The notes under the pieces: generated by a model | Seen by the model: only the letters and a program-made list of their open reading frames with translations | What the model was told of the DNA's origin: nothing | Database searches by the model: none | Source of the DNA: Symsagittifera roscoffensis | Lineage: Eukaryota; Xenacoelomorpha; Acoela; Convolutidae | Direction: 5' to 3' | Assembly (NCBI RefSeq): GCF_963678635.1 | Contig: NC_087064.1 | Span: forward strand, 61,559,548-61,623,547 | DNA length: 64,000 nucleotides | Shown here: piece by piece, positions 44,341 through 56,566 of the stretch | How positions within the stretch are numbered: the stretch's first letter is position 1 | Layout of the letters: each line of letters begins with the position of its first letter | Made by a program: the position numbers and the translations under genes

Positions 44341-46137
44341 TTATGTATTTTTTTTAATCCATGATGAATATGGTATTGGTTTAAATGTAGATTTTCCTAG
44401 TAAGTCTACATCGTAGTGATTGTTTTGACAATCTAAGTATAGTGGAAACTGTTGTAAAATGTTTGATTGTGATTTGTTTATGTCAGTCTTTACTACATAT
44501 TTGCATTCTAATCGTGGTGAAGTTTCATCTTTTGCGAGGAAGAATTTAATGTTCTGTGGTATTTCAACTGTTCGTTTTCTTGTTAGCAATTTGGGTGATG
44601 TGTTTCTGCTAAGAGTATCTGGCAGTGCAAGGTTTTGTTCCTGCTGAGCAAACAATAAGTAAGTTGGGGAATGTCATTAAACTTAATTGAAAACTATAAA
44701 CTCTATGGTTTGGATTCGATTTCTGTGTGAACAAGAATATAAAGGGTTTATGATCTGTGAATAAGGCTGTTGAATGTTTTGATCCAAGTATTAAAAATTC
44801 ATATTCTGTAAGTGTATATATTATGACTCTGCATTCTCTCACAAGAGTAGAGAGTCTAAATTCAGCTTGTCTGAATAGTCTAGAATTTGCTGAAATGAGA
44901 ATCATTTTTTTTGTTCTATTATGGGATTGTAAAAATGCTGCACCGATGCCAAAATTTGAGGCGTTGCGAATTGCATAAATTGGTTGATCGGGATCTGGAA
45001 TTGTATTTGAAATTTGTTCTGTGAGAAGAGTTTTGATTTCTTCAAATCGTGTTTGGTGTTCTGTTGTCCATTCAAAATTATTCTGTTGTCTAAGAATATT
45101 GTAGAATGGTCTTAAGTATAACTGTATTTTATACACGTATTTAATAAAGAAGTTAGGCACTCCAAAAAATTCTTGTATTTTATTTTCATTGGATGGAAGT
45201 TGAAGTTTTTGAATAGCGTCAATGCGAGATTTTAATGGAGTCATAGTGTTTCTTTCTATAATGGGTCCAAGAAATTTTACACAGGTTAGGAAAAAGGCGA
45301 TTTATCCGGGGCTGCTTTCATAATTTTGTTTAGTAATATCTAATGATATTTTTCTAAAACAATGAACTTTTCGTCCTTGGTTTGTGATTGCATAAAAACA
45401 TCGTCCAAATATGTTATTGCATTTTTGATAAGTATGAGTGGTCGAACAATTTTACTCAATAATGCTGAGAATGCGGCTGGTCCTATGGAGATTCCATAGA
45501 ACATTCTATTGAATGCGTATTGCTGATTTTCAATAACTAATTGTGTTAATCGTCGTGATTGTTCATCTAGTGGCATTTGATTATATGCGCTATTCATGTC
45601 TGCTGTTGTGAAGTATTTACCGTTTATTTCTGTGCGAAATACTTGAATGGTTCAATAGGCCAATTACATTTAGTTTCATCGATGAGTGAATTGAAGTATC
45701 TTGCATCTAGAACTATTTTCATGGATTCTTCTTTCGCTAAGATGATAACGTGGTTGATAAATGTGTTGCCTTTTGGCAGTTCTTCTTTATTTACAGGAAA
45801 CGATTTCTTATTGTTTTAATATGTCGAGTAATCTATTAACTTTGTCTTGCAAGTGGTTTGGAACTTAACTTGCTCGTTGCTTTTTGAAAACTGCGTCAAG
45901 CTTTAAAGGTAAATGTACTGGTGAGTTTACTTTTCCAACATCAAGTTTAGATGTTGCGTAATCTTTTGGGTATTTCAATAGTAAATCGGGTAATTGTTCA
46001 AATTCTTTTTGTGTTATCTGAGTGTTGAAAATTGAACATTGTAAGGGATATTTGGTGTTCTGCTGTGTATTTTGATATTTGAAATGTTGGTTTGAAGTAA
46101 AATGTTTCTGTGAAATAATCTGTGTTGCGTTTTTCAT
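44341..46137 (-). pseudogene. RT and RNase H (copy C)
   Basis: The RT fingers/palm is interrupted by stops between 45870 and 45600. DMNSAYNQMPLDEQSRRLTQ begins near 45600 and YLDD is at 45400-45411. The thumb and RNase H run 45244-44609 (GVPNFFIKYVYKIQLYLRP, NASNFGIGAAFLQ, ALFTDHKPFIFLF), followed by the linker to 44341. This is the best-preserved RT in the window, still broken. Confidence 0.78.
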
Positions 46138-46899
46138 TGCTTATTATTTTATTTATCGATAATTCTTCGTCAACAAATGTTGATTGGCATAAACCTAGTA
46201 GTTGTAAAAAAATTTTACTCCATAAGCTACTTCTTTTGTGGGAGAAGTTGTTGAATTAGTTTCACAATAACCTATGAGTCCTAGAGGTAGGATTATTTTT
46301 TTGGAGAATTGTTATATACGTGTATCGAAATTATGCCTAGTTTGAATTTTTCATGTATTTGATAGATGAAATTGTTACTCTGAAGAATTTATGAATTCAA
46401 TGTCAGACATATAGAGATATTGTTTGGTTTGTTATCTAACGTATTGGTGAAATTGTTGGATTGAGAATTTGTATATATCACCTGCTAGTGGTTTCAGGCG
46501 TTTCCGTTCTTGGTTGTATATGAAGTAGAATTTGGAGAAAAACGGTGGTTGTTTGTTTATTCTTTGGAAAAATGTTAGAGCTGTGTTTTTCATTCTTGTG
46601 TATTTATCTTTTATTTGGATTCTGCTGTTTAAAATATTTGTAGTTGGGATATATTTAGTAATAAATGGGATTTCAATGTTATTATGTTTTATATCTGTGA
46701 TATGGAAGGTTTGTTCAAATGGTTTGCTCAAGAAATTATTCTTTTCCATTGCTCAAACAAGGAAGAGTTGGATTTTTCTATAGTTGGTTAAGGTTGAACC
46801 CTGTGCTGTTGCTAGTTCGCTTGTTGTTTTAAAAGGTAATAAATTTGATCTTTTTTCATATATTTCTGATTTGATTTATTTGGTTCTCTGTGTTTTTGT

Positions 46900-48330
46900 G
46901 CTCTATTTTGAATATCTTGTTGTTTTTGTCTGCATTTGGCAATGCTGTGTCCGTATCTTCCGCAATAGTTGCACTATTTTTTGAATGATGGTTTACTTTT
47001 AAAATTTTGGTTTTTCTCAAAGATTTCAAGATTTGAGATGTTTAAGATTTCAGTGATTTTCTCAGATAACTCTGTGTCGGAGTCATGAATATTATTTATT
47101 TGTGAAGTAGTGGTTTGGATGTTGTTTACATATTGTGAAACATGGGTAATTTTTAGTTCGATCTTGTGTAGATTGTGGTTGATGATTGAAACATATTGAA
47201 TTTGAAGTTGGTTGTTGTGTATTTTGTTTTTGTGAGTATGAAAAGGTCTGAGTATTCATATTAGAAGATTTTGGTGTTCTTGATCTATTTACATAGTTAT
47301 AATTATATACAGCGAAATTATTTCTATGATATGTTTTTTGTTTATATGATGATGTTGTTACTGGTCGAAATGTTTGGTTATCCATTTGTGAGTATTTTTG
47401 AGCAACAGAGGGTTTTACTGTGGATTGTATGATTGTTTGTTGTAATGTTGGGTTTTTGTTTTGGAGTTGTAAAATTGGGTTGAATAGGTGAAATGCTTTG
47501 TTGTGCTGTTGTTGTTTTTGTTTCAACTATTTCTTTTCTTACTAAATGTGATGGAGTTTGACTATCTTTTTGTGTAAGTTTTCTTGTTCCGTTTAAGTTG
47601 TCTTGCTTCTTGAAAGTAGAGTTTAAACTATTGTTTCCTGCTCTATCAGAAAAGAATGAATTATAAATCAAAGGTGTTGCGTCAATTGTAAGTGTGGATA
47701 CTTCGACATAACCTTTGTGAATAGAGATTGTGCCAATTGCTTGACTTGATATATCTGTTGGTATATTAATAAATGATTCATGAGACCATTCATGGTCCCA
47801 AACAATCTGTTTGTTCTGCTAATATAATTTCATCATCTGTGTTTTGTGGTCTAAATTTTTCTTGCTTGTGCTATAAGATCAATATTATGAAAAAAACAAT
47901 CGATTATCAACCCTGCTAGGAGTTTTTGTATATTGTGTTTAACATGTTGTGTTATGTCATTATTAGTTAGATTTTCACGGATTGTATTTAAAAAATATAT
48001 ATTTATTTCTTGGCATACGGTTGTATGTCGAAATGTTCGAGTAGGTGAATCGCCTTGAGGTTCCTTCAATTCTAGTACAGATAAATAGCTATAGATAAGT
48101 AAAAATAAATCGTTTGTAATAATTATTTAATATGCTCTTTGTGAGTTTTGGTGTTGTATATTTTTTATGCATTCTATAAAAACTTTTGAAAATTCAAAAT
48201 CTACGTCATCAGTTTGAATATTATATTTGTCGTGAAATGCGTTTGCTGAACTGATGTAGATTCCATATTGTGATGTGAGACTACATATGCTTTTGAGATA
48301 GTGGTCAAGATTTTGTCTTCTTTTTTTCAT
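46900..48330 (-). pseudogene. Retroelement gag (copy C)
   Basis: Broken open segments at 48330-48127, 48069-47851, 47671-47378 and 47526-47092. A CCHC zinc knuckle, CNYCGRYGHSIAKC (CX2CX4HX4C), lies at 46932-46973. The matching knuckle in copy B is destroyed. The middle part is Asn/Thr/Gln-rich. Gag forms the particle and packages RNA. Confidence 0.65.
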
Positions 48331-48360
48331 CGGGAAATTCTTTTATGCATGGACTATCTC

Positions 48361-50495
48361 CTTTTTCAAATGAATTTACGATTAAAATCTGGTAAAATTG
48401 TACCTGTCCTTAAACTTCAGATTTTCTTCATTTCGAATCATTTTTTTTGTTTTATAGCTGTTGACGTGTAATTTTCATTGTGTCTTATTGGTTGATTCCA
48501 ATTGTATAGACGTATTGGTTTGCTTTTGTAGGAATTTTCTATTCTGCTTTTTCCTTTTCTTGATGCTGGTGACATGTGTTTTGAGTCAGAAAGTTATATC
48601 TGATTGTCATTTTGAAGATTTTTATTTATTGATTATTCATTTTGTTCTTATATATCCTTTTGCTTGTCTGTGTGGTGCGATTACGAGGTGGTATCTTTCG
48701 TCATTAATTATACAGTTGTGTAATACAATTGTTTGTTTATTTCCTAAACCGTCTGTTGACATAAGGTTCAGGATAATGGATGCAAATTATGATTAGTGAT
48801 TTCTAGTTTCTTAAACTGTTAATTCTTGAGATTTTTTGTGGTTAGCTTAACTTGGGGCATAAATTTTTGGGTTGGAGAAAAAGTATTTATCGATTCGTGA
48901 GAATGATTTTTACTTTCTCGTAATTAATTCTAAGTAAAGAGAGACTTACCTAATCTTATTTTGAGGTGGTGATTCGTGATGAAGGGTTGAAGAATAGTAA
49001 ATCGATCCACAAGGTACAGGTATAATAAGAACGCAAGTAGTTCGTTAGGTACTATTTTAGGACTTACTAAATTCAAGTGTTTTAGCCTGGGTCGTCTAAG
49101 ATGAAGGGATTCAAGTGAAGGACGAGTAAGCGAAGTTATTCACTGTTTATCCTAATTAGAATGGTTAGTTCTTTGAAAAATTTTATTTAATTGTCCTGGG
49201 TCGTCAGTAAGGGTTGGGTAGTGAATCGAAGTTTGAGGTCGTTAGACACTAATTAAATGTGGGAGGGGAGAACAAAATTGTTCTATTTGATCCACGGATG
49301 AGCCTTGATGATCAGAAATTTAGATTAAATTAAATTTAATTTAAAGATCCAAGGGAAGCTTTGATGATCTGGTATTTTAATGAAATTATTTCAAGTGAAA
49401 ACAAGGATAGGCCTTGATAAATTTCAGATGAAAATTTAAAGTAAGAAAAGGTTAAGGTTATAGTTTTTATGATATTAGTTTTTGAAATTTGCTGTTTTGT
49501 TTTAGGTGATGAAGCTAGGATGAAGGGATGATTTATACATCCTAACAATTATGCTTTATAATAACTAATTTATGTATTTTAATATTCAATAAATTTTTTT
49601 ATCCAAGATGTTTCAAATTACTGCAGATTTTGGAGGGGAACGATTAGTGTTATTCTTATCTGTCGTTTTTGTATAATTAGTAGGTTTAGCGCAATGAAAG
49701 TTTTTGAAGACTTTTCTTCAAGATTTTTATGTCAGTAAATCAAAATTTATATTTACTGCTGGAAGTATTCTACATATAAAAGTTGATCTGGCTTTTGTCG
49801 TACGATCATAAAATCGATTGATAGGTTTCTTCCTAATCGTGTGTCGTGCCTTGTCCGAGGGTTTCTTGCAACACCAGGTATTTATCGTATCGTTCGGAAA
49901 ATTGGCAGTGATCTATTGAGTCGTAGAGACATTTCTACTAAATTTTCGTCATAAAATTTTTTTGTAATGTTATAATTATCTATTTCTAATCTAATGTCTT
50001 GGTTAATGTTTCTAATCCAAGCTGGTTAACGTCTTGTTCGACACTTTTGGTCGCACCAAATGAGTTAAGACCATTCGGTAATACTCATAGAAAACTTTCA
50101 GATAAGACACACCGTCTGCTCGTCGCGCTATCTTATTTTCGGCCGGATAGATTCGTGCAACTTCTTAGTCTAATACCAATCTTAATCTTAATCTTATATC
50201 TCCTAGTCTCAATAGATCTAGTGTATACTGGTGTATGCGAGTCGGTCTCTCTGGAGAAGGCAACTATTTTCTTTTAAATTGATCTGGTGCTGAGTTTAAT
50301 TCAATTTGATCTGGTGCTGAAACTACAATTAATTTCAGCACTTACAAATAAGTGGGTTGTTAGTTGATGGAGTATGATTGGTTAGTATTCAATATTTTAT
50401 AGAGATAAAATATCATAGTAACAACCAATAATATAATTCAGTTTAGATCTGGTTCCATAAGCATAAATAAGCTTTTTAAGCCTGCTTGCTTCATC
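48361..50495. other. Intron / retroelement 5' flank, unassigned
   Basis: No domain-bearing frame was found. Repeated short phrases (GATGAAGGG, CCTTGATGATC) occur between 48960 and 49530. This may be retroelement leader or LTR, but I found no second copy to prove it. Confidence 0.35.
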
Positions 50496-50872
50496 GAGGG
50501 GTGGATCTACGATTTTCTCGAGGGGGGCAGATTTTCAAAAAATTTCAAACATTTTGTAGACCATTTTTTAGATCAACCGAGTTGATTTTCTTAGCTATTC
50601 AAAATCACTGTGACGACTCCATTTTGACAAAATGTTCTGCGCCGCAAGCAAATTTTTCAAAAATAGGCAAAAATAGGCTAAAAAGGCTAAAAAGACAGAA
50701 AAATCGCTCGCTCCCCCCTCAAAAGTAGTATATATTGGCGCCAAAAGCGCCTCTAGAAAGATTTTACGGTCAGTCACCAAATATGGATATCTCAAAATAG
50801 TACCTTTTGATCGGCAGGGGGTCGAATCCCTGAGACAAAAGGCGTCCCAATCCCACCTAAACTCGCCCCTGG
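50496..50872. mobile_element. hAT-like non-autonomous element with 8-bp target duplication
   Basis: Short inverted ends GAGGGGTGG and, inverted, CCAGGGGCG resemble CAGGGGCGG-type hAT termini. Flanks GCTTCATC (50488-50495) and GCCTCATC (50873-50880) match at seven of eight bases, as expected for an aged hAT target duplication. The internal open frames are not recognised as transposase. Confidence 0.5.
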
Positions 50873-51399
50873 GCCTCATCTTATTAGCTTGAAATTAGAC
50901 ACCAAAATCAAGATTTCAAACTGGTTTTCCAGACAGAGATTTTTTTCATTTTTTTAATGTCCTTCGAACCTCGACTGAGAGGACTTTAATATTATATATC
51001 ACTCGACCCATTCAGATTACTACTGGTGGTACCTGATTTTGCCTGAAAAATAAAAAAAAGAAAAAACTAAAACACACCCAAATACAAAGTTCGTTCACAT
51101 GGTCGGAACAAATTTTAACTCTCATCAACCTAGCCAACAGACAATCATTCCATAGCATAGTGTTTGAAATAACTTTGAGTACAAAAAATTTAGAAGAATA
51201 GTCTCGGAAACCGTTTTGTGGTTTCTCAAACCTCACTCAAGAAACTTTTAGCAAGATTCCAATGAAAACGAGAAGCAAACATATCTGGAATAACGTGTAT
51301 GGCAAAATTAGGTATCTCCAAAATGCAAACGGATAAAGTGGGATTGAAAATTTTTTCTTTTGTTGTGTGACCGAATAGAATAGAAAATAAGTAACTCAC

Positions 51400-51617
51400 G
51401 AATGATTTGGGGATGCAAATCTCGGTGTTGACTTGGCACTGGTATTGCCACTCGTAGCATTGGCTGGTGCAGTTGGCCTCATCTGAGCAGTAGCCCTCTG
51501 TGCCAGACACAGTGACGACACAGTCGCACTCCCCGTCACACAGGTCAGAGGGCGACAGACAGTGCTTCGTGCCCCCGAAGTCATTGTTGCACTCGAGCTC
51601 AGGTCTAGCACAGGTCG
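51400..51617 (-). CDS. Exon: LDLa 2 and first half of LDLa 3
   Basis: The acceptor is TTTTTGGCAG; the exon's first two bases complete Thr with the previous exon. It encodes CARPELECNNDFGG ... HCLSPSDLCDGECDC ... GYCSDEANC (LDLa), then QCYEWQYQCQVNTEICIPKS, the first half of the next LDLa, ending phase 0 at TTC|GTGAGT. The partner half is 20 kb away at 31254. Acidic calcium-site residues of LDLa 2 are partly replaced (CVVTVSG). Confidence 0.85.
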
Positions 51618-52110
51618 CTGCCAAAAATAGATAATATTTACCATAATAAATTGTCTCCGAGTGAGGTCATTACACAAACAAAACTAGGAATAAGGAACTC
51701 TTACATAAAACATCACATGAGAGAGAGCCATAAGACTAACAGCCTGTTGCAAAGCGTCTCAGATGAACTACAAATGAACATACAAAACGATCTAATTAAA
51801 AATTATAAGGGCAGTGATAAGATGATAAGTCTCTGTCTCTCTACCGAATGATCGGTGGGCAAAATTCTTCGTAATGGTGAGACAAAATTACCTATCCCAG
51901 AAAGATACAGTAAACACTGCATGTAAATTATAATCAGGGGTGCAACAGCGATTCTCCGTTAAAATGCGAATAGCTCGTATGTTGTTTTTTTCTCTCGTGG
52001 ATAATCCTTCAGCAGAAATATAAATATGACTTTTATATTTTTAACACGTTTTTCCAGCCGACGTAATCTACAAGTAGAGGAACAGCAATGGAACATGTGC
52101 AATAACTTAC

Positions 52111-52298
52111 TGCAGTTCATTTCGTCTTCTCCGTAGGGACAGTCGGGGAAGTTGTCGCAAGTGTAGATAATAGACATGCAGATGTCAGTGGCGTTGTCCC
52201 CCTCTCCCCTGCAGGGGATCTCTAGGTCAGGGTCACACCCACAGCCGGGGTTGGAGAATTCTTTCACGCAGATCATCTCGCCGAAAGTCGAACACTCG
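52111..52298 (-). CDS. Exon: end of VWC-like segment and LDLa 1
   Basis: The acceptor is CTTCTTAACAG; the first base completes Cys with the phase-2 TG of the previous exon. It reads ECSTFGEMICVKEFSNPGCG, then an LDLa with PCRGEGDNATDICMS ... YTCDNFPDCPYGEDEMNC. The donor is GTAAGT after phase 1. All cysteines expected for the LDLa fold are present. Confidence 0.83.
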
Positions 52299-52744
52299 CT
52301 GTTAAGAAGAAAAATATATGTTTCTATTCACAAATTCCTATAAAATGTTTAACCAAGCAGAGTAAAAAAATTACTTCTAGGTTTTATTTAAAATAACAAA
52401 ATCATTTTTGTGCAATCGGGTAAATTTATTAAATTATTTATATATCATCTCTTTTCATAGATTTTGTAAAACATGTCTAAAGCTGTGAAGCCTACAGGAA
52501 CTTCTGTTCAATTTTGCATGTCTTATTTCAATTTTTTGGACTGCTAAATAAAAAAATCGAAAAAAAGCATTCAGAAGAAAGCAAACTACTTCAAACTACA
52601 AAAATTTCAACCCACCGTTGACCCATATCAACTCGAGTTGACCACCATAAAAGAAATATACAAACCCCACATGCATTTATGGTTTGTAGAGTGTGAGAAG
52701 CTCTAAGTGAGACAAATTAATAGTAAAGAGCCAATACTTCTTAC

Positions 52745-52865
52745 CATCTAGTGCAGTCGCTTTCGTAGTAAATGTACCCTTGGCTGACATAAGTGACCTC
52801 AGTTGAACCCTCCATAGAAAGAGCACAGGGACAGTTGCCGGGCAACACACACTTCTTGGTGGTAG
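52745..52865 (-). CDS. Exon: end of TIL and VWC-like linker
   Basis: The acceptor is TTGGGTGTCAG. It encodes TTKKCVLPGNCPC, the closing cysteines of the TIL domain, then a segment with GYIYYESDCTR leading into the C-x-C of the next exon, typical of the VWC-like region that follows TIL in mucins and SCO-spondin. Donor GTAAGA, phase 2. Confidence 0.82.
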
Positions 52866-55248
52866 CTGACACCCAAAAACAAACATTTAAAAAAGCTGAA
52901 TGCAAACCGAAACAGGGAAACTGGTCGAATTCAGCGAAGACAAGAAATTTTTTTCGGAGACACCTAGCATGGTAGAAAGGCGTCCACTTTCATATCGTCA
53001 GATCATGTAATCGATCTCCTGTCATGGCAATGGTAGTTTGTGAGGCTGAGCTCTCAATTTACCACGTGGAAGTTCTAGTGGCAAAGAAAACGGCCCTGAG
53101 TCGCAGAAACAAGAGCTTCGCGCAACAAAATTATTCAGTCTGGAATGCTGGGAAATAAGAGAAACGGACTATGCTTCTACAGGCTGGATAGCCTTTCATA
53201 TATCCTCTGCGAATCGCAGACACCACAACTCTATGTAATGCACAAAAAATATGAGTATTTAGGTACGGTACGACTGATGTTTTTCTCTATTTTGATTTTG
53301 AACAATTGCCACATTCATTTCTGGTCAACAAACCCTAATGGATTTCTAAGCCCGCCCTGTTTGTCTACTTAGGTTGGTCGGAAATTCATAACAAACGACA
53401 AATCTAACCAGGCGACATAATCAGGCATCAGGTCGTAACCAGCGACAATATGTAACAAAGCATAGGCGAGTAGCGAATACTTGTTCCGCTGCACTTACAT
53501 TCAGCACGAATGGTATTGTACGACTGATTAACTATTTGTCACCTGTTACGAATTGTCTGCTGTTAAAAATTTTGCCCGTTAGACTACATGGTTTTAATTT
53601 AAAGAGGGAGGGCGCTCCAAAAAATCGCATTTTTGCGTCGACAATCGAAAAATTGCTCTAAAACGTTCTTCTGGCCGGTTAGCTTCTTAAAAACCTAGCT
53701 GGCGCGCCAATTTTGTTTACGAAGCGGCGTTTTCATATCGAGCTTAAGGATTTTGTGATCTTTTTGGAAATCCAAAAAAAGTTTGATCATAATGTGCGAA
53801 TATTTTATGGAAATCCCCTCAAGAAATCCTAAATTCGCTTCTCTAGACATTAAATGCTGCATCAAAAAAACAGCAGTGTATGAATCTCATAAAAAAAGAC
53901 CGTTGTATTTAAAAAAAACACGTGTTCAATAAATTTTGGTGCCATATTTGAGGCCTCGAGTAGGCCTCGAGTTAGTAAAGCTTCTGCTATCTCTGAGAGT
54001 TGCCCCTGCGACCTAGAGCTTTAAAATTTCACGCACTAATAACTGAGCCACGGAAGCTCAATTTCCAAATGAGTGAACACTTTTAATTAACTTTTTATTT
54101 GCAAGTTAGTTTAGAAAAAAAGAAGGTTAGTAAAATTTTCCAAATAAGTGAACACTGGGAATGCTTTTATTTGCAAGTTAGGTTAAAATAAAAAGTTTCG
54201 TAATTACATACTAAGCTGATCGCATTAGTAAAACTAGTGCACTACTTTAAATACTGCGTGTCTCGATTTATTCACAAAGTTTCTCGATGCAATATGTGAC
54301 TGCTGCGGTACCGCGACAAATCGCAAGAAAAGACAACTCGTAACAAAAGACGACCGGCTTTGCGGCGATAACCCGCTCTAAATTTCGTATAAAGTCCTAC
54401 CCTCTGTTGGCAAGCTCGCAACACGTTGGCGCGACTGCGGCAGTGAGTATATTACGAGTTGTCTTTCAATGCGAGTTGTCTTTCAATGCGAGTTGTCTTT
54501 TAATGCGAGTTGTCTTTTAATGCAAGTTGTCTTTTAATGCGAATTGTCTTTAGTTATTTCTTCACGATTGTGTCGTTTTCTTGCAACTATTTAGGGTATA
54601 AGATTGAAAATATGACACATGTGCATTGAGACTTATTGAAATAAAGTAGCCGGATTAAAATTTGTGAATTGATTTGTGAAAGATGAATACAGGGAGTATA
54701 TCATAACTAGTTATGGAGTTGCTCTTGCTATGGAAACATCTTCGCAGTTAAAGCAAGGAATTTGAACTTGCGGGCTCAAACTGGTTCCTTGAAAAGCTGA
54801 TGAACTGGAATCACAATTTAAGCCCACGCAAAAATGAAGTAGTAAATTGGTTCAGCGTCAAAAAACGGTCGGTTTTGTTATTTCGATGCAGATATTAAAA
54901 GGTTTTCGGCGCTTATACTAGAAAACTGGATGGATAAATATTATAAATTCAAATTCCGTTTGTTGTTTGCGAGGATTCTTCCACAACAAGAACGCCTCTG
55001 AAATTAGTTATAATATATACACTGGCTCTATAACGCCTTCAAAAAATCCATTTTCGAACCGGCTAGCCTCTGTGAAGTAGTTGTATTTAACATGCATCCA
55101 AATCTTAATTGGTTGCAGAGAAAATGACGGAAACGTGAAAAAAAAATCGTTCATTTCATCGCTTGAAAACTTTAAGTTTTAACTTTTCTGTTCCATGACT
55201 GTACAAAGAATTACTCCCGTCGGAACCGTCGGACCAGTTGCAACTTAC
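52866..55248. other. Intron with short repeats
   Basis: No coding exon seen. Contains a two-copy repeat of about 65 bp (near 54060-54125 and 54137-54200, sharing CCAAATRAGTGAACAC and TTTTATTTGCAAGTTAG) and a 17-bp tandem repeat (54450-54552). Confidence 0.5.
54450..54552. repeat. 17-bp tandem repeat, ~6 copies
   Basis: Unit AATGCGAGTTGTCTTTY, six near-perfect copies. A similar CAACTCG phrase occurs just upstream at about 54335. Confidence 0.9.
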
Positions 55249-55470
55249 GTTCGTATATGTATCCCTGCATGCAGAAACAACCCTCGTAGCATTGGTCATC
55301 TAAAGTGCAGTTGTGGATCTCCTCGCTGCCATAGTTCTGACAGGTGAGAGTGCACGCCGGTCCACACACCCTATAAGACGGACAGGTCGTCTCCAGGGGA
55401 AGGGCCACTTCCATCGGATCCATAGCGAGTAGGTTGATCGGCTCCCCACTGCACGGGTCACAACCACCAG
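55249..55470 (-). CDS. Exon: C8-TIL junction and most of TIL
   Basis: The acceptor is CTTTTGCAG. The product starts GGCDPCSGEPINLL, closing the C8 region, then TIL cysteines CPSYRVCGPACTLTCQ ... HNCTLDDQCYEGCFCMQGYI. The donor is GTAAGT after phase 1. TIL domains pair with VWD-C8 in gel-forming mucins, zonadhesin and SCO-spondin. Confidence 0.85.
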
Positions 55471-55772
55471 CTGCAAAAGAAAAACAGTCGCACTTTGTAA
55501 TATTAATTCAACAGAAAAACCCGACCTTATTTTATTTCATCGACGAAGAACAGCTGGACAAGAATGCGTGGAGACTGGAATTCGGTCAAAAAGTAGACAC
55601 GTACTGAGCTAATCAGAATCGAGAGAAGAAAACAAACATACTAATTATTTTTTTTCTAGGTTTTGATTGCTTTAAAAATTGATTTTTTTGGATTAAAATG
55701 ATGGGTCAAGACAATTGGACAACAAATTTGTGCTTTTCAGGGCCAAAAGTATCTTTTCAGGGTCAAACTTAC

Positions 55773-56025
55773 GGCAAAAGTATCGATCTCTCCACTGTGG
55801 ACAAATGCCGTGGGCCATACAGCAGTCACGTGCGTAGCGTGCAACTGATGTGCAGAGACACTGACAGTCACCCCCGAATGCACATCCCATGCTCTCCGTG
55901 CGACAGTCCATGACGTAACTTGTAGGGTCAATCTTGTCATGACACTTTCCAAATATGGAAGTGTCTGTGATGCGTGCACATTGTTCCATAGCCCAAGCCT
56001 CTCTGTACCCGTATGTTTTATTCAC
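55773..56025 (-). CDS. Exon: C8 domain
   Basis: The acceptor is TTTTTATTAG, phase 0. It encodes YGYREAWAMEQCARITDTSI, then CHDKIDP, MDCRTESMGCAFGGDCQCLC and ARDCCMAHGICPQWRDRYFC, matching the C8 cysteine pattern. The donor is GTAAGT after phase 1. Cys-rich C8 stabilises the preceding VWD and takes part in disulfide-linked assembly in the family. Confidence 0.88.
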
Positions 56026-56372
56026 CTAATAAAAAAAGAAAAAGAAACGGCACTTTATTCGACATTCGATTGTAAATTTTTTTTTTTCACAAAAAATGGA
56101 CATTTTTAAAGTTACTGAAGTTATCCATATATTCATACTGTAAGTTCGAAGTATTTGGTCGTTTCTCTCGGAAGGACATTGTCTTAACTGAACGTAACTA
56201 GCTATTCACAGAAATTGCTATTCAAATTAATATATAGTGATTCGCACATTCATTTATTGCAGATTTTAAAAAAAAAATTCATGTACTTTGCTAAGCAAAG
56301 CTGAGTTTCTGGTCTTCGTTACCGTTTTTGAGAATGTCTATTTTAGTTTTTTAGGAAAAATATCAGACGCAC

Positions 56373-56566
56373 CTCGGCGGCATAGTCCAGACAGTCGGTT
56401 TCGCCACAATCCATGGCGACCCAACTGTCTCCGAAGGCACAGGCTGTTCCCATGGTGATGTTGGCGGGAGAGAGGAAGTCGTTGTCGGGCAGCCCGTCAA
56501 ATGTACCACACAAACCCAGTGTCTCAAATCTGTGCATCTCTCCGATTCGTATGTAGATTGACATCT
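56373..56566 (-). CDS. Exon: C-terminal half of VWD
   Basis: The acceptor is CTTACTTCAG; two bases complete Glu with the previous exon. It contains the VWD signature LGLCGTFDGLPDNDFLSP (the Cys-Gly and acidic loop linked to calcium binding), then ACAFGDSWVA and DCLDYAAE. Donor GTGCGT, phase 0. Confidence 0.88.

Larger units (their letters stand above)
44330..48360 (-). mobile_element. Ty3/gypsy-like retroelement fragment (copy C)
   Basis: Order on the minus strand: gag (48330-46900) with a zinc knuckle, linker, RT with YLDD, RNase H, linker ending STFKPIPYSSWIKKN at about 44350, then an abrupt switch to the gag C-terminal region of copy B. No integrase of its own. The two copies are therefore head to tail, probably joined by recombination or deletion. 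Confidence 0.7.
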
